The position numbers and the translations under genes are program-made. Below, piece by piece: positions 8,201 through 15,950 of a DNA stretch of 48,246 nt; position 1 is the stretch's first letter, and every line of letters begins with the position of its first letter. Location: positions 1 through 48,246 of the forward strand of contig JAFPAD010000104.1 in the NCBI GenBank assembly GCA_017424405.1, written 5' to 3'. This DNA is from Alistipes sp. Its GTDB lineage: Bacteria > Bacteroidota > Bacteroidia > Bacteroidales > Rikenellaceae. The notes beneath the pieces were generated by a model, which was not told the DNA's origin, made no database searches, and saw only the letters and a program-made list of their open reading frames with translations.

Positions 8201-8368
8201 TTAAGCATACTTGAATGTTGACTCATCTGATACTGTCAACTTCTTGCGTCCCTTAGCACGACGCGCTGCCAATACCTTGCGACCATTGGCAGTAGCCATT
8301 CTCTGACGGAATCCATGCTTGTTGATTCTCTTACGACGAGAAGGCTGGTAAGTTCTTTTCATTGCCAT
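8201..8368 (-). CDS. rpmH: 50S ribosomal protein L34
   Basis: A 55-residue, very basic protein of the large ribosomal subunit. It carries the L34 signature [11 protein letters not shown], then N-K-H-G-F-R-x-R-M and [14 protein letters not shown]. The C-terminal tail ([10 protein letters not shown]) is a few residues longer than in E. coli. Two starts are possible, Met1 and Met3; the family begins at the second (M-K-R-T). It has its own strong promoter and terminator. The usual rnpA partner is not adjacent. Confidence 0.96.
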   Translation of the reverse strand: MAMKRTYQPSRRKRINKHGFRQRMATANGRKVLAARRAKGRKKLTVSDESTFKYA

Positions 8369-8438
8369 AACGATATCGTTTTTGTGTTTGTTTCACTTAT
8401 TTTGCTAAAACCGTGCGTAGCATAGTCTTTGCGAGGTG

Positions 8439-8470
8439 CAAAGGTAAAACGATTTTTCTGATTTAACAAA
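8439..8470 (-). promoter_or_regulatory. Strong promoter for rpmH
   Basis: The minus strand reads TTTG (8467-8470), a 20-base spacer, then TACCTTTG (8439-8446), an ideal Bacteroidota promoter. The leader to the ATG is about 65 bases. Confidence 0.75.
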
Positions 8471-8549
8471 ATATTTGCAAATAAAATATACCACAAGGAC
8501 GGTTTTTGCCTCTGAAATGGGGCTGGAAGCCCTATTTTTATCGCCAAAA

Positions 8550-9107
8550 TTACATATCTTGGAACAAATCTACCTCTCCGCGTTCCACCTTGCCGTACAA
8601 CGCAGCCAGTTCAGCCACCACCGGCGAAACCAATTCTATGGTGTCGCTTATTGCCTCGCTGCGCTGCTTGTCGCCCTTGATGCGGTAGAGCATGGCGGCA
8701 TACAATGCGCGGAAACAAAGCTCCGTATCGCTGATGTTATCCTTCTTCACAAGAGTGCGCAACATGGGTAGCTGTGGAGCCAAGCGAGCGAATGTCTTGC
8801 GGTAATGCTCACCCACAGGATTCTGCATGAGTTGCAGGTGGAGATTGTGCATGTCGCCTATAAGATGTAGGGTGTGCTCGAGGTGTCCTCCCTCCTCCTT
8901 GCCCTCCTTGCGCAGGAGGTTTACAATGTCCATATACCACAATAGGTAGATGTGCTTCTGCTCCTCCTCAATCTGTCGAGGAGCCACGAGCTGTGAGTAT
9001 ATCGCCTCGGGGCTAAACTGCAACGCCCTCAAAAGGTCTTCAATTTGCCATAGATACAAGATGTATTCGGCGATATTCTCTTTACGTTTTGCTTGTGCTA
9101 TATCCAT
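8550..9107 (-). CDS. DUF4924 family protein
   Basis: A 185-residue soluble, helix-rich protein with no signal peptide, beginning M-D-I-A-Q-x-K-R-K-E-N-I-A-E-Y, the recognisable opening of the Bacteroidota family DUF4924. Its biochemical role is unknown. It is the last gene of a run (cdd, RluA-type synthase, dtd, nuclease, this gene) and is separated from the nuclease by 45 bases holding a short direct repeat. Family membership is recalled from the N-terminal pattern. Confidence 0.75.
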   Translation of the reverse strand: MDIAQAKRKENIAEYILYLWQIEDLLRALQFSPEAIYSQLVAPRQIEEEQKHIYLLWYMDIVNLLRKEGKEEGGHLEHTLHLIGDMHNLHLQLMQNPVGEHYRKTFARLAPQLPMLRTLVKKDNISDTELCFRALYAAMLYRIKGDKQRSEAISDTIELVSPVVAELAALYGKVERGEVDLFQDM

Positions 9108-9114
9108 ATATGTA

Positions 9115-9139
9115 AATTCAAAATTTAGAATTCAAAATT
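9115..9139. repeat. Short direct repeat in spacer
   Basis: AATTCAAAATT occurs twice (9115-9125 and 9129-9139) separated by TAG. A related AATTCAAAA is in the ftsQ-ftsA gap at 27202-27210. It is AT-rich spacer sequence with no assigned role. Confidence 0.5.
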
Positions 9140-9152
9140 ACCTTTCCTCTCG

Positions 9153-10154
9153 CTACAATCCCCAATCGCTTGGCTCGGCGCTCTGCTTGGGTGCGTGTTT
9201 TACGTTTATAAAAAACTTCTCGCCGGTGAGTTGTTCCAGCTCCTCGATTGTGAGCATCTCTTTTGCTGAGGGCTTGCGACCCTTCGCTGTGCGGTGTCCT
9301 ACGATAAAGGCGGCACACTTAAGCTCCGATGCTTTACACTTCGTAACGCTCTTGCCCGAGTCGCCCTTGCGTGTGCGCAACAGTGCCTTATAGTAGGCGG
9401 TGGGTACGCCAATCTGTTTCTCGTCGTTGCGGTTGGTGGTTGTTGTGGGTGCAATCACCGAGCCATCGGTGTCGGAAAACTCCGAGAAGATGCAGCCTGT
9501 GACTACGTATAGTGTGTCGGCGCATATCTGCTTATCGACAAATGACTCAAGGTTGTTCCATGCACCTCCTGCCGAGTTGAAGCCTATGCGAATCTGAGGC
9601 GCAATGTTTGTGACGTAGAAAGTCTGTATGTTTGCGGCGCGCGACGTGTTGCGCTCTGCCGAGCCGAGCAGGTGTCCTCTCGAATAATCCTCTCCGTAGG
9701 AACGTTTTAACTGTGGCTGTATGTTTACGGGCAGTTGTGGGTCGTATTGATAGCTGTCGATACGCTTTGTGTCGCCTGTGAACGAGGGGTGCATCGCTGC
9801 CGCAACCCATACGGGGCAGTGCTTGTCGCTGTTGAAACATACGGCATAGTTACGTCGTTTGTCGGCAGAATCCTCCTCTTCGATGAGGTGGTAGGCGTAG
9901 TATAGCTCCTTCTGGTTACGCTCGGCAGGCAGCTCTGCCCAGCCGCTGAGGCGGTGCTTCGGAGCATCGTCTGAGCGAGGGCTCTCTTCGGGTTGTGCTT
10001 GCGATGACGTGACAAGAATTGTTGCCTCAGGTGTTGAGTTCTCTGTTGTGGGGACGTAGTTGTTGTAGATGTATTTTGCACCCCACACAAAAGCCAACAA
10101 AACGATATATACAACGGCTCGGCTGGAACTCAATTTGCGTGTTCTTCTTCTCAT
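9153..10154 (-). CDS. Membrane-anchored DNA/RNA non-specific endonuclease (NUC1 type)
   Basis: A 333-residue beta-beta-alpha-metal nuclease. An N-terminal hydrophobic segment (about 13-30) anchors it facing the periplasm, followed by a low-complexity linker. The catalytic region has Y-S-R-G-H-L (about 160), where the histidine is the general base, and N-S-A-G-G-A-W-N-N-L-E (about 193-203), whose asparagine holds the metal. The usual D-R-G-H reads S-R-G-H, a substitution I believe recurs in this phylum. It may digest extracellular nucleic acid for nutrition; the salvage enzyme Cdd lies in the same run. Its ATG overlaps the dtd stop by one base. Confidence 0.88.
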   Translation of the reverse strand: MRRRTRKLSSSRAVVYIVLLAFVWGAKYIYNNYVPTTENSTPEATILVTSSQAQPEESPRSDDAPKHRLSGWAELPAERNQKELYYAYHLIEEEDSADKRRNYAVCFNSDKHCPVWVAAAMHPSFTGDTKRIDSYQYDPQLPVNIQPQLKRSYGEDYSRGHLLGSAERNTSRAANIQTFYVTNIAPQIRIGFNSAGGAWNNLESFVDKQICADTLYVVTGCIFSEFSDTDGSVIAPTTTTNRNDEKQIGVPTAYYKALLRTRKGDSGKSVTKCKASELKCAAFIVGHRTAKGRKPSAKEMLTIEELEQLTGEKFFINVKHAPKQSAEPSDWGL

Positions 10155-10606
10155 TACTCTCTGTTTTTCGAGTCAATCCAAATCGTTACAGGACCATCGT
10201 TTATAAGTTCCACCTTCATGTCGGCACCGAACTCGCCCGTTGCAACCTTCTTGCCAAGCGACTGCTCAACCTCAGCGACGAATTTTTCGTACATGGGTCG
10301 CGAAACGCTTTCGGTGGCAGCACGGAAATATGAGGGGCGGTTACCCTTTTTTGTTGAGGCATGGAGTGTAAACTGGCTCACAACCATCACCTCGCCTTCG
10401 ATCTGTTGCACGTCGAGGTTCATCACTCCCTGCTCGTCGTCGAATATGCGCAGGCGCAGGAGTTTTCCCGTCAGCCAATCAATATCCTCTTGCGTGTCGG
10501 CATCTTCAATGCCCACGAGCACCAACAAACCCTTGCCTATGGCAGAGCGCAGCTCGTTGTCGATTGTTACCGATGCGCGGCTTACACGTTGAATAAGTAA
10601 TCTCAT
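10154..10606 (-). CDS. dtd: D-aminoacyl-tRNA deacylase
   Basis: Hydrolyses D-aminoacyl-tRNAs (and mischarged Gly-tRNA-Ala), protecting translation from D-amino acids. The 150-residue length matches the family. It carries the two active-site motifs: S-Q-F-T-L-H-A (about 77-83) and the cross-subunit G-P motif in N-D-G-P-V-T-I-W-I-D (about 136-145). It lies 12 bases after the pseudouridine synthase and is joined to the nuclease by a TAATG junction, so it is translated as part of an operon. Confidence 0.95.
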   Translation of the reverse strand: MRLLIQRVSRASVTIDNELRSAIGKGLLVLVGIEDADTQEDIDWLTGKLLRLRIFDDEQGVMNLDVQQIEGEVMVVSQFTLHASTKKGNRPSYFRAATESVSRPMYEKFVAEVEQSLGKKVATGEFGADMKVELINDGPVTIWIDSKNRE

Positions 10607-10618
10607 CGTCCTCTTGTG

Positions 10619-11302
10619 TTAAAGTCCCTCGAAGAACTCCCAAAGATTATCCTTCGGAGTTGGTGCTGTGACACTTATCGGCTCCTTGCGTACAGGGTGC
10701 AGGAACTCCACCTTGCGTGAGTGGAGAGATATGCCGCCGTCGGGATTAGAACGCTTCGCTCCATACTTCAGGTCACCCTTGATTGAGCAGCCTATCTTCG
10801 AGAGCTGGCAACGAATCTGGTGGTGACGTCCTGTCAGAAGCTCCACCTCCAACAACGTGTAGCGTGTCGAGCAACCCAGCAGACGATAGTTCAACATCGC
10901 CTTCTTGGCATCGGCTTTAGGTTTGTCGTAGGCGCGTGAACGGTTTGTGCGACCATCGCGCACGATGTAGTGTGTAAGGCTTGCCTCGTCCTGTGGCGGA
11001 CGTGCCTCGACAATAGCCCAATAAGTCTTGTGTATTTCGCCACTGCGAATCATCTCGTTGAGGCGTGTGAGAGCCTTCGATGTCTTGGCAAATATCACAG
11101 CGCCACTCACGGGTCGGTCGATGCGGTGTACTACGCCGAGGAATACATCTCCAGGCTTGTGGTCGCGTACCTTGATTAGGGTTTTGATATCATTCTCCAG
11201 AGCCTCGTCGCACTCTTTGTCGGGCTGGACCAAATCACCACAACGCTTATTTACGATGATGATGTGGTTGTCTTCGTATAAAATATCCTTTGGGTGTATC
11301 AT
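10619..11302 (-). CDS. RluA-family pseudouridine synthase
   Basis: Isomerises specific uridines in rRNA or tRNA. The catalytic motif H-R-I-D-R-P-V-S-G (Asp about residue 62) is the RluA-family form, and R-H-H-Q-I-R-C-Q-L (about 163-171) is a second conserved block. At 227 residues there is no N-terminal S4 domain, so it resembles RluA/TruC rather than RluC/RluD; the exact target cannot be read from the sequence. Its start overlaps the cdd stop (ATGA). Confidence 0.9.
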   Translation of the reverse strand: MIHPKDILYEDNHIIIVNKRCGDLVQPDKECDEALENDIKTLIKVRDHKPGDVFLGVVHRIDRPVSGAVIFAKTSKALTRLNEMIRSGEIHKTYWAIVEARPPQDEASLTHYIVRDGRTNRSRAYDKPKADAKKAMLNYRLLGCSTRYTLLEVELLTGRHHQIRCQLSKIGCSIKGDLKYGAKRSNPDGGISLHSRKVEFLHPVRKEPISVTAPTPKDNLWEFFEGL

Positions 11303-11754
11303 AGTCTAAATGAAAAGGGTAATAATATCTCTGCTGAGGCAACTGCCGTAGCACTTGTGTTGCTGCTCATGATTATGCGTATCGGACTCGCTTGTCGTCG
11401 CTGGGCATCTAATATTGCCTGTCGGCAGCTACCGCAAGGAGTACACTCTCGTGTGGCAGGTGACGAGGCTATTGCCAAAGCGAGGATAGGGTCGTCGGGG
11501 TGGTTTGTCTGGAGATAATATAGCAGCGAACGCTCGGCGCACATGCCCGAAGGGAATACCTCGCTTTCGCAGTTGGCTGCCGAGAGTATCTTGCCACTTT
11601 TGAGGCGAGCCGCTGCACCTACATGGAACTCGGAGTATGGCGCATGGGCTTTTTGGGCAGCCTCCTGTGCTGCTTTTATCAGCTCTAAATCATCTGCGGG
11701 TAGCAGGTCGTGCGAACTGAAATGCTCAAATTGAAGTGTTAAAACTTGCTCCAT
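11299..11754 (-). CDS. cdd: Cytidine deaminase
   Basis: Converts cytidine and deoxycytidine to uridine forms in pyrimidine salvage. Zinc and catalytic residues are present in C-A-E (with the upstream F-P-S-G-M) and P-C-G-S-C-R-Q; P-Y-S-x-F-x-V-G-A-A is the substrate-binding block. The ATG at 11754 (151 residues) is chosen over an earlier start at 11781, because the promoter's -7 box at 11779-11786 overlaps that earlier codon and transcription would begin after it. It is the first gene of the five-gene minus-strand run. Confidence 0.94.
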   Translation of the reverse strand: MEQVLTLQFEHFSSHDLLPADDLELIKAAQEAAQKAHAPYSEFHVGAAARLKSGKILSAANCESEVFPSGMCAERSLLYYLQTNHPDDPILALAIASSPATRECTPCGSCRQAILDAQRRQASPIRIIMSSNTSATAVASAEILLPFSFRL

Positions 11755-11778
11755 GACAAATGCTTTTTCTTCGAATAG

Positions 11779-11810
11779 CAAAGATAGTATATCACACGTT
11801 TGGAAACAAA
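11779..11810 (-). promoter_or_regulatory. Promoter for the cdd operon
   Basis: The minus strand shows TTTG (11807-11810), a 20-base spacer and TATCTTTG (11779-11786). It is a textbook match and lies back-to-back with the deformylase promoter. Confidence 0.75.
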
Positions 11811-11867
11811 TTTTCGGCGATAATTTGATTTTATTTATTCAACAACCCTGTGCCGTAGTTTTTTTAG

Positions 11868-11875
11868 TATATTTG
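11868..11875 (+). promoter_or_regulatory. -7 box for the deformylase-lnt-folC genes
   Basis: TATATTTG fits the -7 consensus, 19 bases before the ATG at 11895. The -33 region is unconvincing. The leader would be about 12-15 bases. Confidence 0.55.
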
Positions 11876-11894
11876 CAATCAAAATGGTAGTTTG

Positions 11895-12476
11895 ATGAAA
11901 AGAATTATTGCAATATTATTCACTATGGTGGCTCTTGTTTCGTGTCGAGGAGGTTTTACCGCATCGGAGTGTGATGTTATTTTTCGAGGTGAGGACGAGG
12001 TGATGCAGGTTATGAGTGTCGCCAATAGCGCCGATTCGCTTCTGTTGCGTAGCCAAAGTTTGCCTATGAGTGCCCAGATGGTAGGTAGCGAGGAGCTTGC
12101 AACGCTCTGTCGTCGTATGCTGGCTACGGTGAGCGCCCCTGAGCATGATGGAGTGGGCATTGCTGCTCCGCAGGTGGGTATCTTGCGCCGTATGGTGGCG
12201 GTGCAGCGATTTGATAAAGAGGGTGCGCCGTTCGAGTTTTTCTTAAATCCTGAGATTATAGCGACTCATGGCGAGAAGCAGGTTGGCGGTGAAGGTTGTT
12301 TGTCGGTGCCCGATAGACATGGCAAGGTCGAGCGCTTCCAAAATATCGTGTTGCGATATCGCGATGTTGAGTTTGTTGAGCATACCGAGACGGTGGAGGG
12401 CTTTACGGCTGTAATCTTCCAGCACGAGATTGATCACCTGGACGGAGTGTTGTATATTGACCGTGAACAGAAATAG
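11895..12476 (+). CDS. Lipoprotein-type peptide deformylase
   Basis: The deformylase core is complete: motif 1 G-V-G-I-A-A-P-Q (86-93, Gln93), motif 2 E-G-C-L-S (Cys135) and motif 3 Q-H-E-I-D-H (His177, Glu178, His181). Such enzymes remove formyl groups from nascent N-termini using Fe2+ or a similar metal. Unusually, the chain opens with a signal peptide ending V-S-C (Cys17), a lipobox, which would place the enzyme outside the cytoplasm. About 60 residues of unassigned sequence separate the lipobox from the core. A TTG at 11892 precedes the ATG used here. The next gene is lnt, whose product acylates lipoproteins. It is probably not the cell's housekeeping Def. Confidence 0.85.
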   Translation: MKRIIAILFTMVALVSCRGGFTASECDVIFRGEDEVMQVMSVANSADSLLLRSQSLPMSAQMVGSEELATLCRRMLATVSAPEHDGVGIAAPQVGILRRMVAVQRFDKEGAPFEFFLNPEIIATHGEKQVGGEGCLSVPDRHGKVERFQNIVLRYRDVEFVEHTETVEGFTAVIFQHEIDHLDGVLYIDREQK

Positions 12477-12486
12477 TTGATAGCGT

Positions 12487-14043
12487 ATGTCATTGAAGAT
12501 AAAACTTTTATGTGTGGTGTTGAGCCTTGCGATGCTCGCCCCTGCATGGTTGGGCGGTAGTGGCTTGACGCTGCTGGTAGCGCTCGTGCCATTGATGATG
12601 ATTAGTGCCTCGTATTCCGACTCGGCGCGCGATTGGTGGCGCATGGCGGGGTGGGCGGCTCTGACGTTTGTGTTATGGAATGCCGCAACCATCTGGTGGG
12701 TGTGGATTGCTACCCCCGCAGGACCTATCACCGCCACAATATTCTCTACGTTTTGGAATTTGGTGGGCTTCATGCTCTATCACTACGTGTCGAAGCGTGC
12801 TTCGCGTGCGTTGTCATACACGTTGCTAGCCTTTACGTGGGTTGCTACCGAATATTTATACACCTCAGCCGAGGTGTTGTCGTTTCCATGGCTCACGCTG
12901 GGTAATGGATTTTCAAACGATGTGTGGGCAGTGCAGTGGTACTCGCTGACGGGCGTTTTTGGAGGCTCGTTGTGGGTGCTAGTGAGCAATATCGCTATTT
13001 TTGAGTTTGTGTTGCGTCGTAGCGCATGGAGAGCGTTGCGCGCAGGTGTGGTAGTGACGGCTCCGTTGGTGGTGTCGTTGGTGATGTATTGGGGTTACGA
13101 GCCTCAGGCAGAGAGTGTTGAGGCTTCGGTGTTGCAACCCAATGTAGATTGTTATGATGAAAAATTTAGCGGCAGTGAACGTGCACAGACGGAAAATATT
13201 CTCGACCTGCTTTCGCAGACTCCCTCGTCAAGTAGCGTGGTAGTACTCCCCGAGACGGCGTTGCCCGAAAAGCTCGACGATGATGAGCCTCTTGAGGGTC
13301 AGGTTGTAGGTCAGCTTACTGCGCTTGTCGAGGAGAATCTTCCGCAGACGATGCTTGTGACGGGAGCTACCACCATTAAATACTATGAATCTCAGACGAA
13401 GCCTACATTTACGGCTCGTGTTGGGTGGGGTTGCTATTACGATGTGTTTAACTCTGCCGTAGCCATAAATGCCGATACGGAGCAGACGCTACACCATAAG
13501 ATGCGCCTTGTTATAGGCGTTGAGACTATGCCTTTTACCGGTTTCTTGGATAAGTTTGTCGATTTGGGCGGTATCACAGGTCAGTTGGGGCGCAACGATA
13601 AGGCTGTGGTGTTTGAAAAGGCGGGTGTGAAATATGGTCCTGCAATATGCTATGAAGGTATCTATGGCGACTGCTTTGCTCGCTTTGCCCGTGAGGGTGC
13701 AGAGGTTATGCTCGTGATGTCGAACGATGGCTGGTGGGGTAATACGCCGGGACACAAACGTTTGTTTGATTACTGTCGTCTGCGAGCTGTGGAGTGCCGT
13801 CGAGCTATCGCCCGCAGCGCAAATACGGGCGTGTCGGGATTTATCACTCCGCGTGGCGATGTCGTTGAGAGCATGAGCTGGGATAAGCGAGGTGTGCTCA
13901 CCGCCGAGGTCGAGGTGCGCGACGATAAGACGCTCTACGTCGAGTATGGCGATTGGGTAGGTCGTCTTGCGGTGCTTGTCTCGTTGCTTGGAGTTATGTA
14001 TTTTGTAGCCTATATGGTTAAGCGCAAGAATCATCTTGTATAA
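12487..14043 (+). CDS. lnt: Apolipoprotein N-acyltransferase
   Basis: Adds the third acyl chain to the N-terminal cysteine of lipoproteins at the inner membrane. The first about 200 residues hold six to seven hydrophobic segments. A nitrilase-like periplasmic domain follows with the Glu-Lys-Cys triad: V-L-P-E-T-A-L (about 257), H-H-K-M-R-L (about 338) and I-C-Y-E-G (Cys about 387). A last membrane segment is near the C-terminus. The 518-residue length is usual. It starts ten bases after the deformylase stop and ends five bases before folC, so the three form an operon. Confidence 0.93.
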   Translation: MSLKIKLLCVVLSLAMLAPAWLGGSGLTLLVALVPLMMISASYSDSARDWWRMAGWAALTFVLWNAATIWWVWIATPAGPITATIFSTFWNLVGFMLYHYVSKRASRALSYTLLAFTWVATEYLYTSAEVLSFPWLTLGNGFSNDVWAVQWYSLTGVFGGSLWVLVSNIAIFEFVLRRSAWRALRAGVVVTAPLVVSLVMYWGYEPQAESVEASVLQPNVDCYDEKFSGSERAQTENILDLLSQTPSSSSVVVLPETALPEKLDDDEPLEGQVVGQLTALVEENLPQTMLVTGATTIKYYESQTKPTFTARVGWGCYYDVFNSAVAINADTEQTLHHKMRLVIGVETMPFTGFLDKFVDLGGITGQLGRNDKAVVFEKAGVKYGPAICYEGIYGDCFARFAREGAEVMLVMSNDGWWGNTPGHKRLFDYCRLRAVECRRAIARSANTGVSGFITPRGDVVESMSWDKRGVLTAEVEVRDDKTLYVEYGDWVGRLAVLVSLLGVMYFVAYMVKRKNHLV

Positions 14044-14048
14044 TAGTT

Positions 14049-15344
14049 ATGAACTACACTCAAACTTTAGATTTTCTTTTCACGCAGCTCACGTCATTTC
14101 AGCATGTGGGTGCGGCAGCCTATAAACCTGGCTTGGAGCGTATCGAGGAGTTTTGTCACGCACTGGGTAATCCTCAGAATGATTATCACACCATTCACAT
14201 CGCAGGCACTAACGGCAAGGGTTCTACGTCGCATATGATTGCGTCGGTGCTGCAACATTCGGGTTATCGCGTGGGTCTTTTCACCTCGCCTCACTTGAAG
14301 GATTTTCGCGAACGCATGCGTGTTGATGGGGAGATGATTTCCGAGCAGAGTGTAGTTGATTTTGTGGCTCAACACTTCGAACTGATAAAGCATTTGGGAC
14401 TTTCGTTCTTCGAGATTACGGCAGCTATGGCTTTCGACCACTTCTCTAAGCAGGGTGTCGAGGTCGCTGTTATTGAAACAGGTCTTGGCGGAAGGCTCGA
14501 TGCTACGAATATAATCACCCCGCTGGTGAGCGTAATCACCAACATAGGTCACGACCACACCGACTTGTTGGGTGGTACGCTGCCTGCCATTGCTGGCGAG
14601 AAGGCGGGTATTATCAAGCGAGGTGTGCCGGTTGTTGTGGGCGAGAGTGATGCTGAGTGCGATGATGTGTTCGTTGCAAAGGCTGCTCAGGAGGGTGCGT
14701 CGTTATCCTTTGCTCAACAATGTTTCACGTTGTTGGATAGGACAAAGGCTGATGCGCTGCAACATTTTAAGTTGCGTCGTGAACGTGATGGCGAACTGTT
14801 TGATGTGTCGCTCGATTTGCTTGGAGAGTATCAATTCAATAATATCATAACCGCCTCTGCGGTGCTTGACGTGTTACATCGTCTGTCGCCTCTGACCATT
14901 CCGCGTCAAGGCTACCTTGAGGGGTTGATGTCGGCGGCTGCGACTACTCGATTGGTTGGTCGTTGGCAGGTGCTATCGCACGATCCGTTGGTGGTGTGCG
15001 ATACGGGACATAATGCGCATGGGTTGAAGTATGTTACGGCTCAGCTTGAGGACCTTAAGCAGAAGCACGATAAGGTTGTCTGTGTGTTGGGTTTTGCACG
15101 TGAGAAGAATCTCGATGATGTGCTGCCATTGCTACCAAAGGGCGCTTGGTATATCTTCACTCAGGCCTCGTCGCCACGAGCTTTGCCAGCCGAGGAACTT
15201 GCTCGTCAAGCTGCGGTTGCGGGCTTGCAGGGAGAGGTTGTGCAGAGTGTTGCGGCGGCGTTGGAGCATGCCAAGTCGATGGTTGGAAGCGAGGACGCAA
15301 TATTTGTCGGCGGAAGCAACTTCGTTGTAGCCGAGATATTGTAG
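14049..15344 (+). CDS. folC: Dihydrofolate synthase / folylpolyglutamate synthase
   Basis: Mur-ligase-family enzyme that adds glutamate to dihydropteroate and to reduced folates. The ATP loop G-T-N-G-K-G-S-T (about 54-61) and T-S-P-H-L (about 78-82) are present, as is D-H-T-D-L-L-G (about 170). The C-terminal domain contains D-T-G-H-N-A-H-G, equivalent to the family's D-G-A-H-N-P. At 431 residues it is full length. Its stop codon touches the stop of the convergent next gene with no spacer. Confidence 0.93.
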   Translation: MNYTQTLDFLFTQLTSFQHVGAAAYKPGLERIEEFCHALGNPQNDYHTIHIAGTNGKGSTSHMIASVLQHSGYRVGLFTSPHLKDFRERMRVDGEMISEQSVVDFVAQHFELIKHLGLSFFEITAAMAFDHFSKQGVEVAVIETGLGGRLDATNIITPLVSVITNIGHDHTDLLGGTLPAIAGEKAGIIKRGVPVVVGESDAECDDVFVAKAAQEGASLSFAQQCFTLLDRTKADALQHFKLRRERDGELFDVSLDLLGEYQFNNIITASAVLDVLHRLSPLTIPRQGYLEGLMSAAATTRLVGRWQVLSHDPLVVCDTGHNAHGLKYVTAQLEDLKQKHDKVVCVLGFAREKNLDDVLPLLPKGAWYIFTQASSPRALPAEELARQAAVAGLQGEVVQSVAAALEHAKSMVGSEDAIFVGGSNFVVAEIL

Positions 15345-15947
15345 CTATTGCCTCTCGCGCAAGGCTCCGATGGTGTAGAATATAGCCACTGCGGCGCAAC
15401 CAATAAGGCTTAGGCGTACGCGACGTGTAATGAAAAAGAGGGCGAAGAATACGATGCTAAGTCCTACCACCAGCGTTGACCACGAAAAGCCTGAGTAGCG
15501 ACGATATTTGCGAGGTGTGAAGTTTGAACCATACTCTGCGATGGAGAACTCTATTTTGCCGTTTTCTGATTTTCGTTCACCTTTGAATTTTACCAGCGCA
15601 AGAAAGTGCTTCGCCTCGGGGCAATCCGAGTCGTATAGCGTGTGCCAGCCCTGAGCCAAATCTTCGTGCCACTCGCCAGCCTGCATAACCCAGCGGTTGC
15701 GGTTTTTTGTTGTGTGGGTTGTTATGCCGAAGCCGTTACGTAGCCCCTCCTCGTCCAATTCACCGATGTAATATCCATCTTTCAACGCTTTGAATTGCAG
15801 TTTGTCGTGTCGTTCTGCAATCTCCTCCATGTTACCTAACAATAGGTCGCGGGCGTCTTTGTTTAGCTCCAGACCCCACTCGCGTATCTTGCGCTTTACC
15901 AGCGTATGATACCACTCCACTTCGGTTATGGCTGTTTTGTAATCCAT
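15345..15947 (-). CDS. Unknown protein with MORN-like repeats and two C-terminal membrane helices
   Basis: A 200-residue protein of unrecognised family. The N-terminal half is charged and helical; then two MORN-like units appear (Y-I-G-E-L-D-E-E-G-x-R-N-G-F-G near 74, and G-E-W-H-E-D-L-A-Q-G-W near 104). Two hydrophobic segments (about 152-170 and 174-192) end the chain, so it probably sits in the inner membrane with the repeat part in the cytoplasm. It starts three bases after the secreted protein below and is surely co-transcribed with it. Confidence 0.6.
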   Translation of the reverse strand: MDYKTAITEVEWYHTLVKRKIREWGLELNKDARDLLLGNMEEIAERHDKLQFKALKDGYYIGELDEEGLRNGFGITTHTTKNRNRWVMQAGEWHEDLAQGWHTLYDSDCPEAKHFLALVKFKGERKSENGKIEFSIAEYGSNFTPRKYRRYSGFSWSTLVVGLSIVFFALFFITRRVRLSLIGCAAVAIFYTIGALRERQ

Positions 15948-15950
15948 CGG

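Noticed and set aside
9153..10154. Ser in place of Asp in the nuclease D-R-G-H motif as evidence of an inactive enzyme
   Set aside because: The catalytic His and metal-binding Asn are present, and I recall the S-R-G-H form in other proteins of this phylum, so activity is likely.
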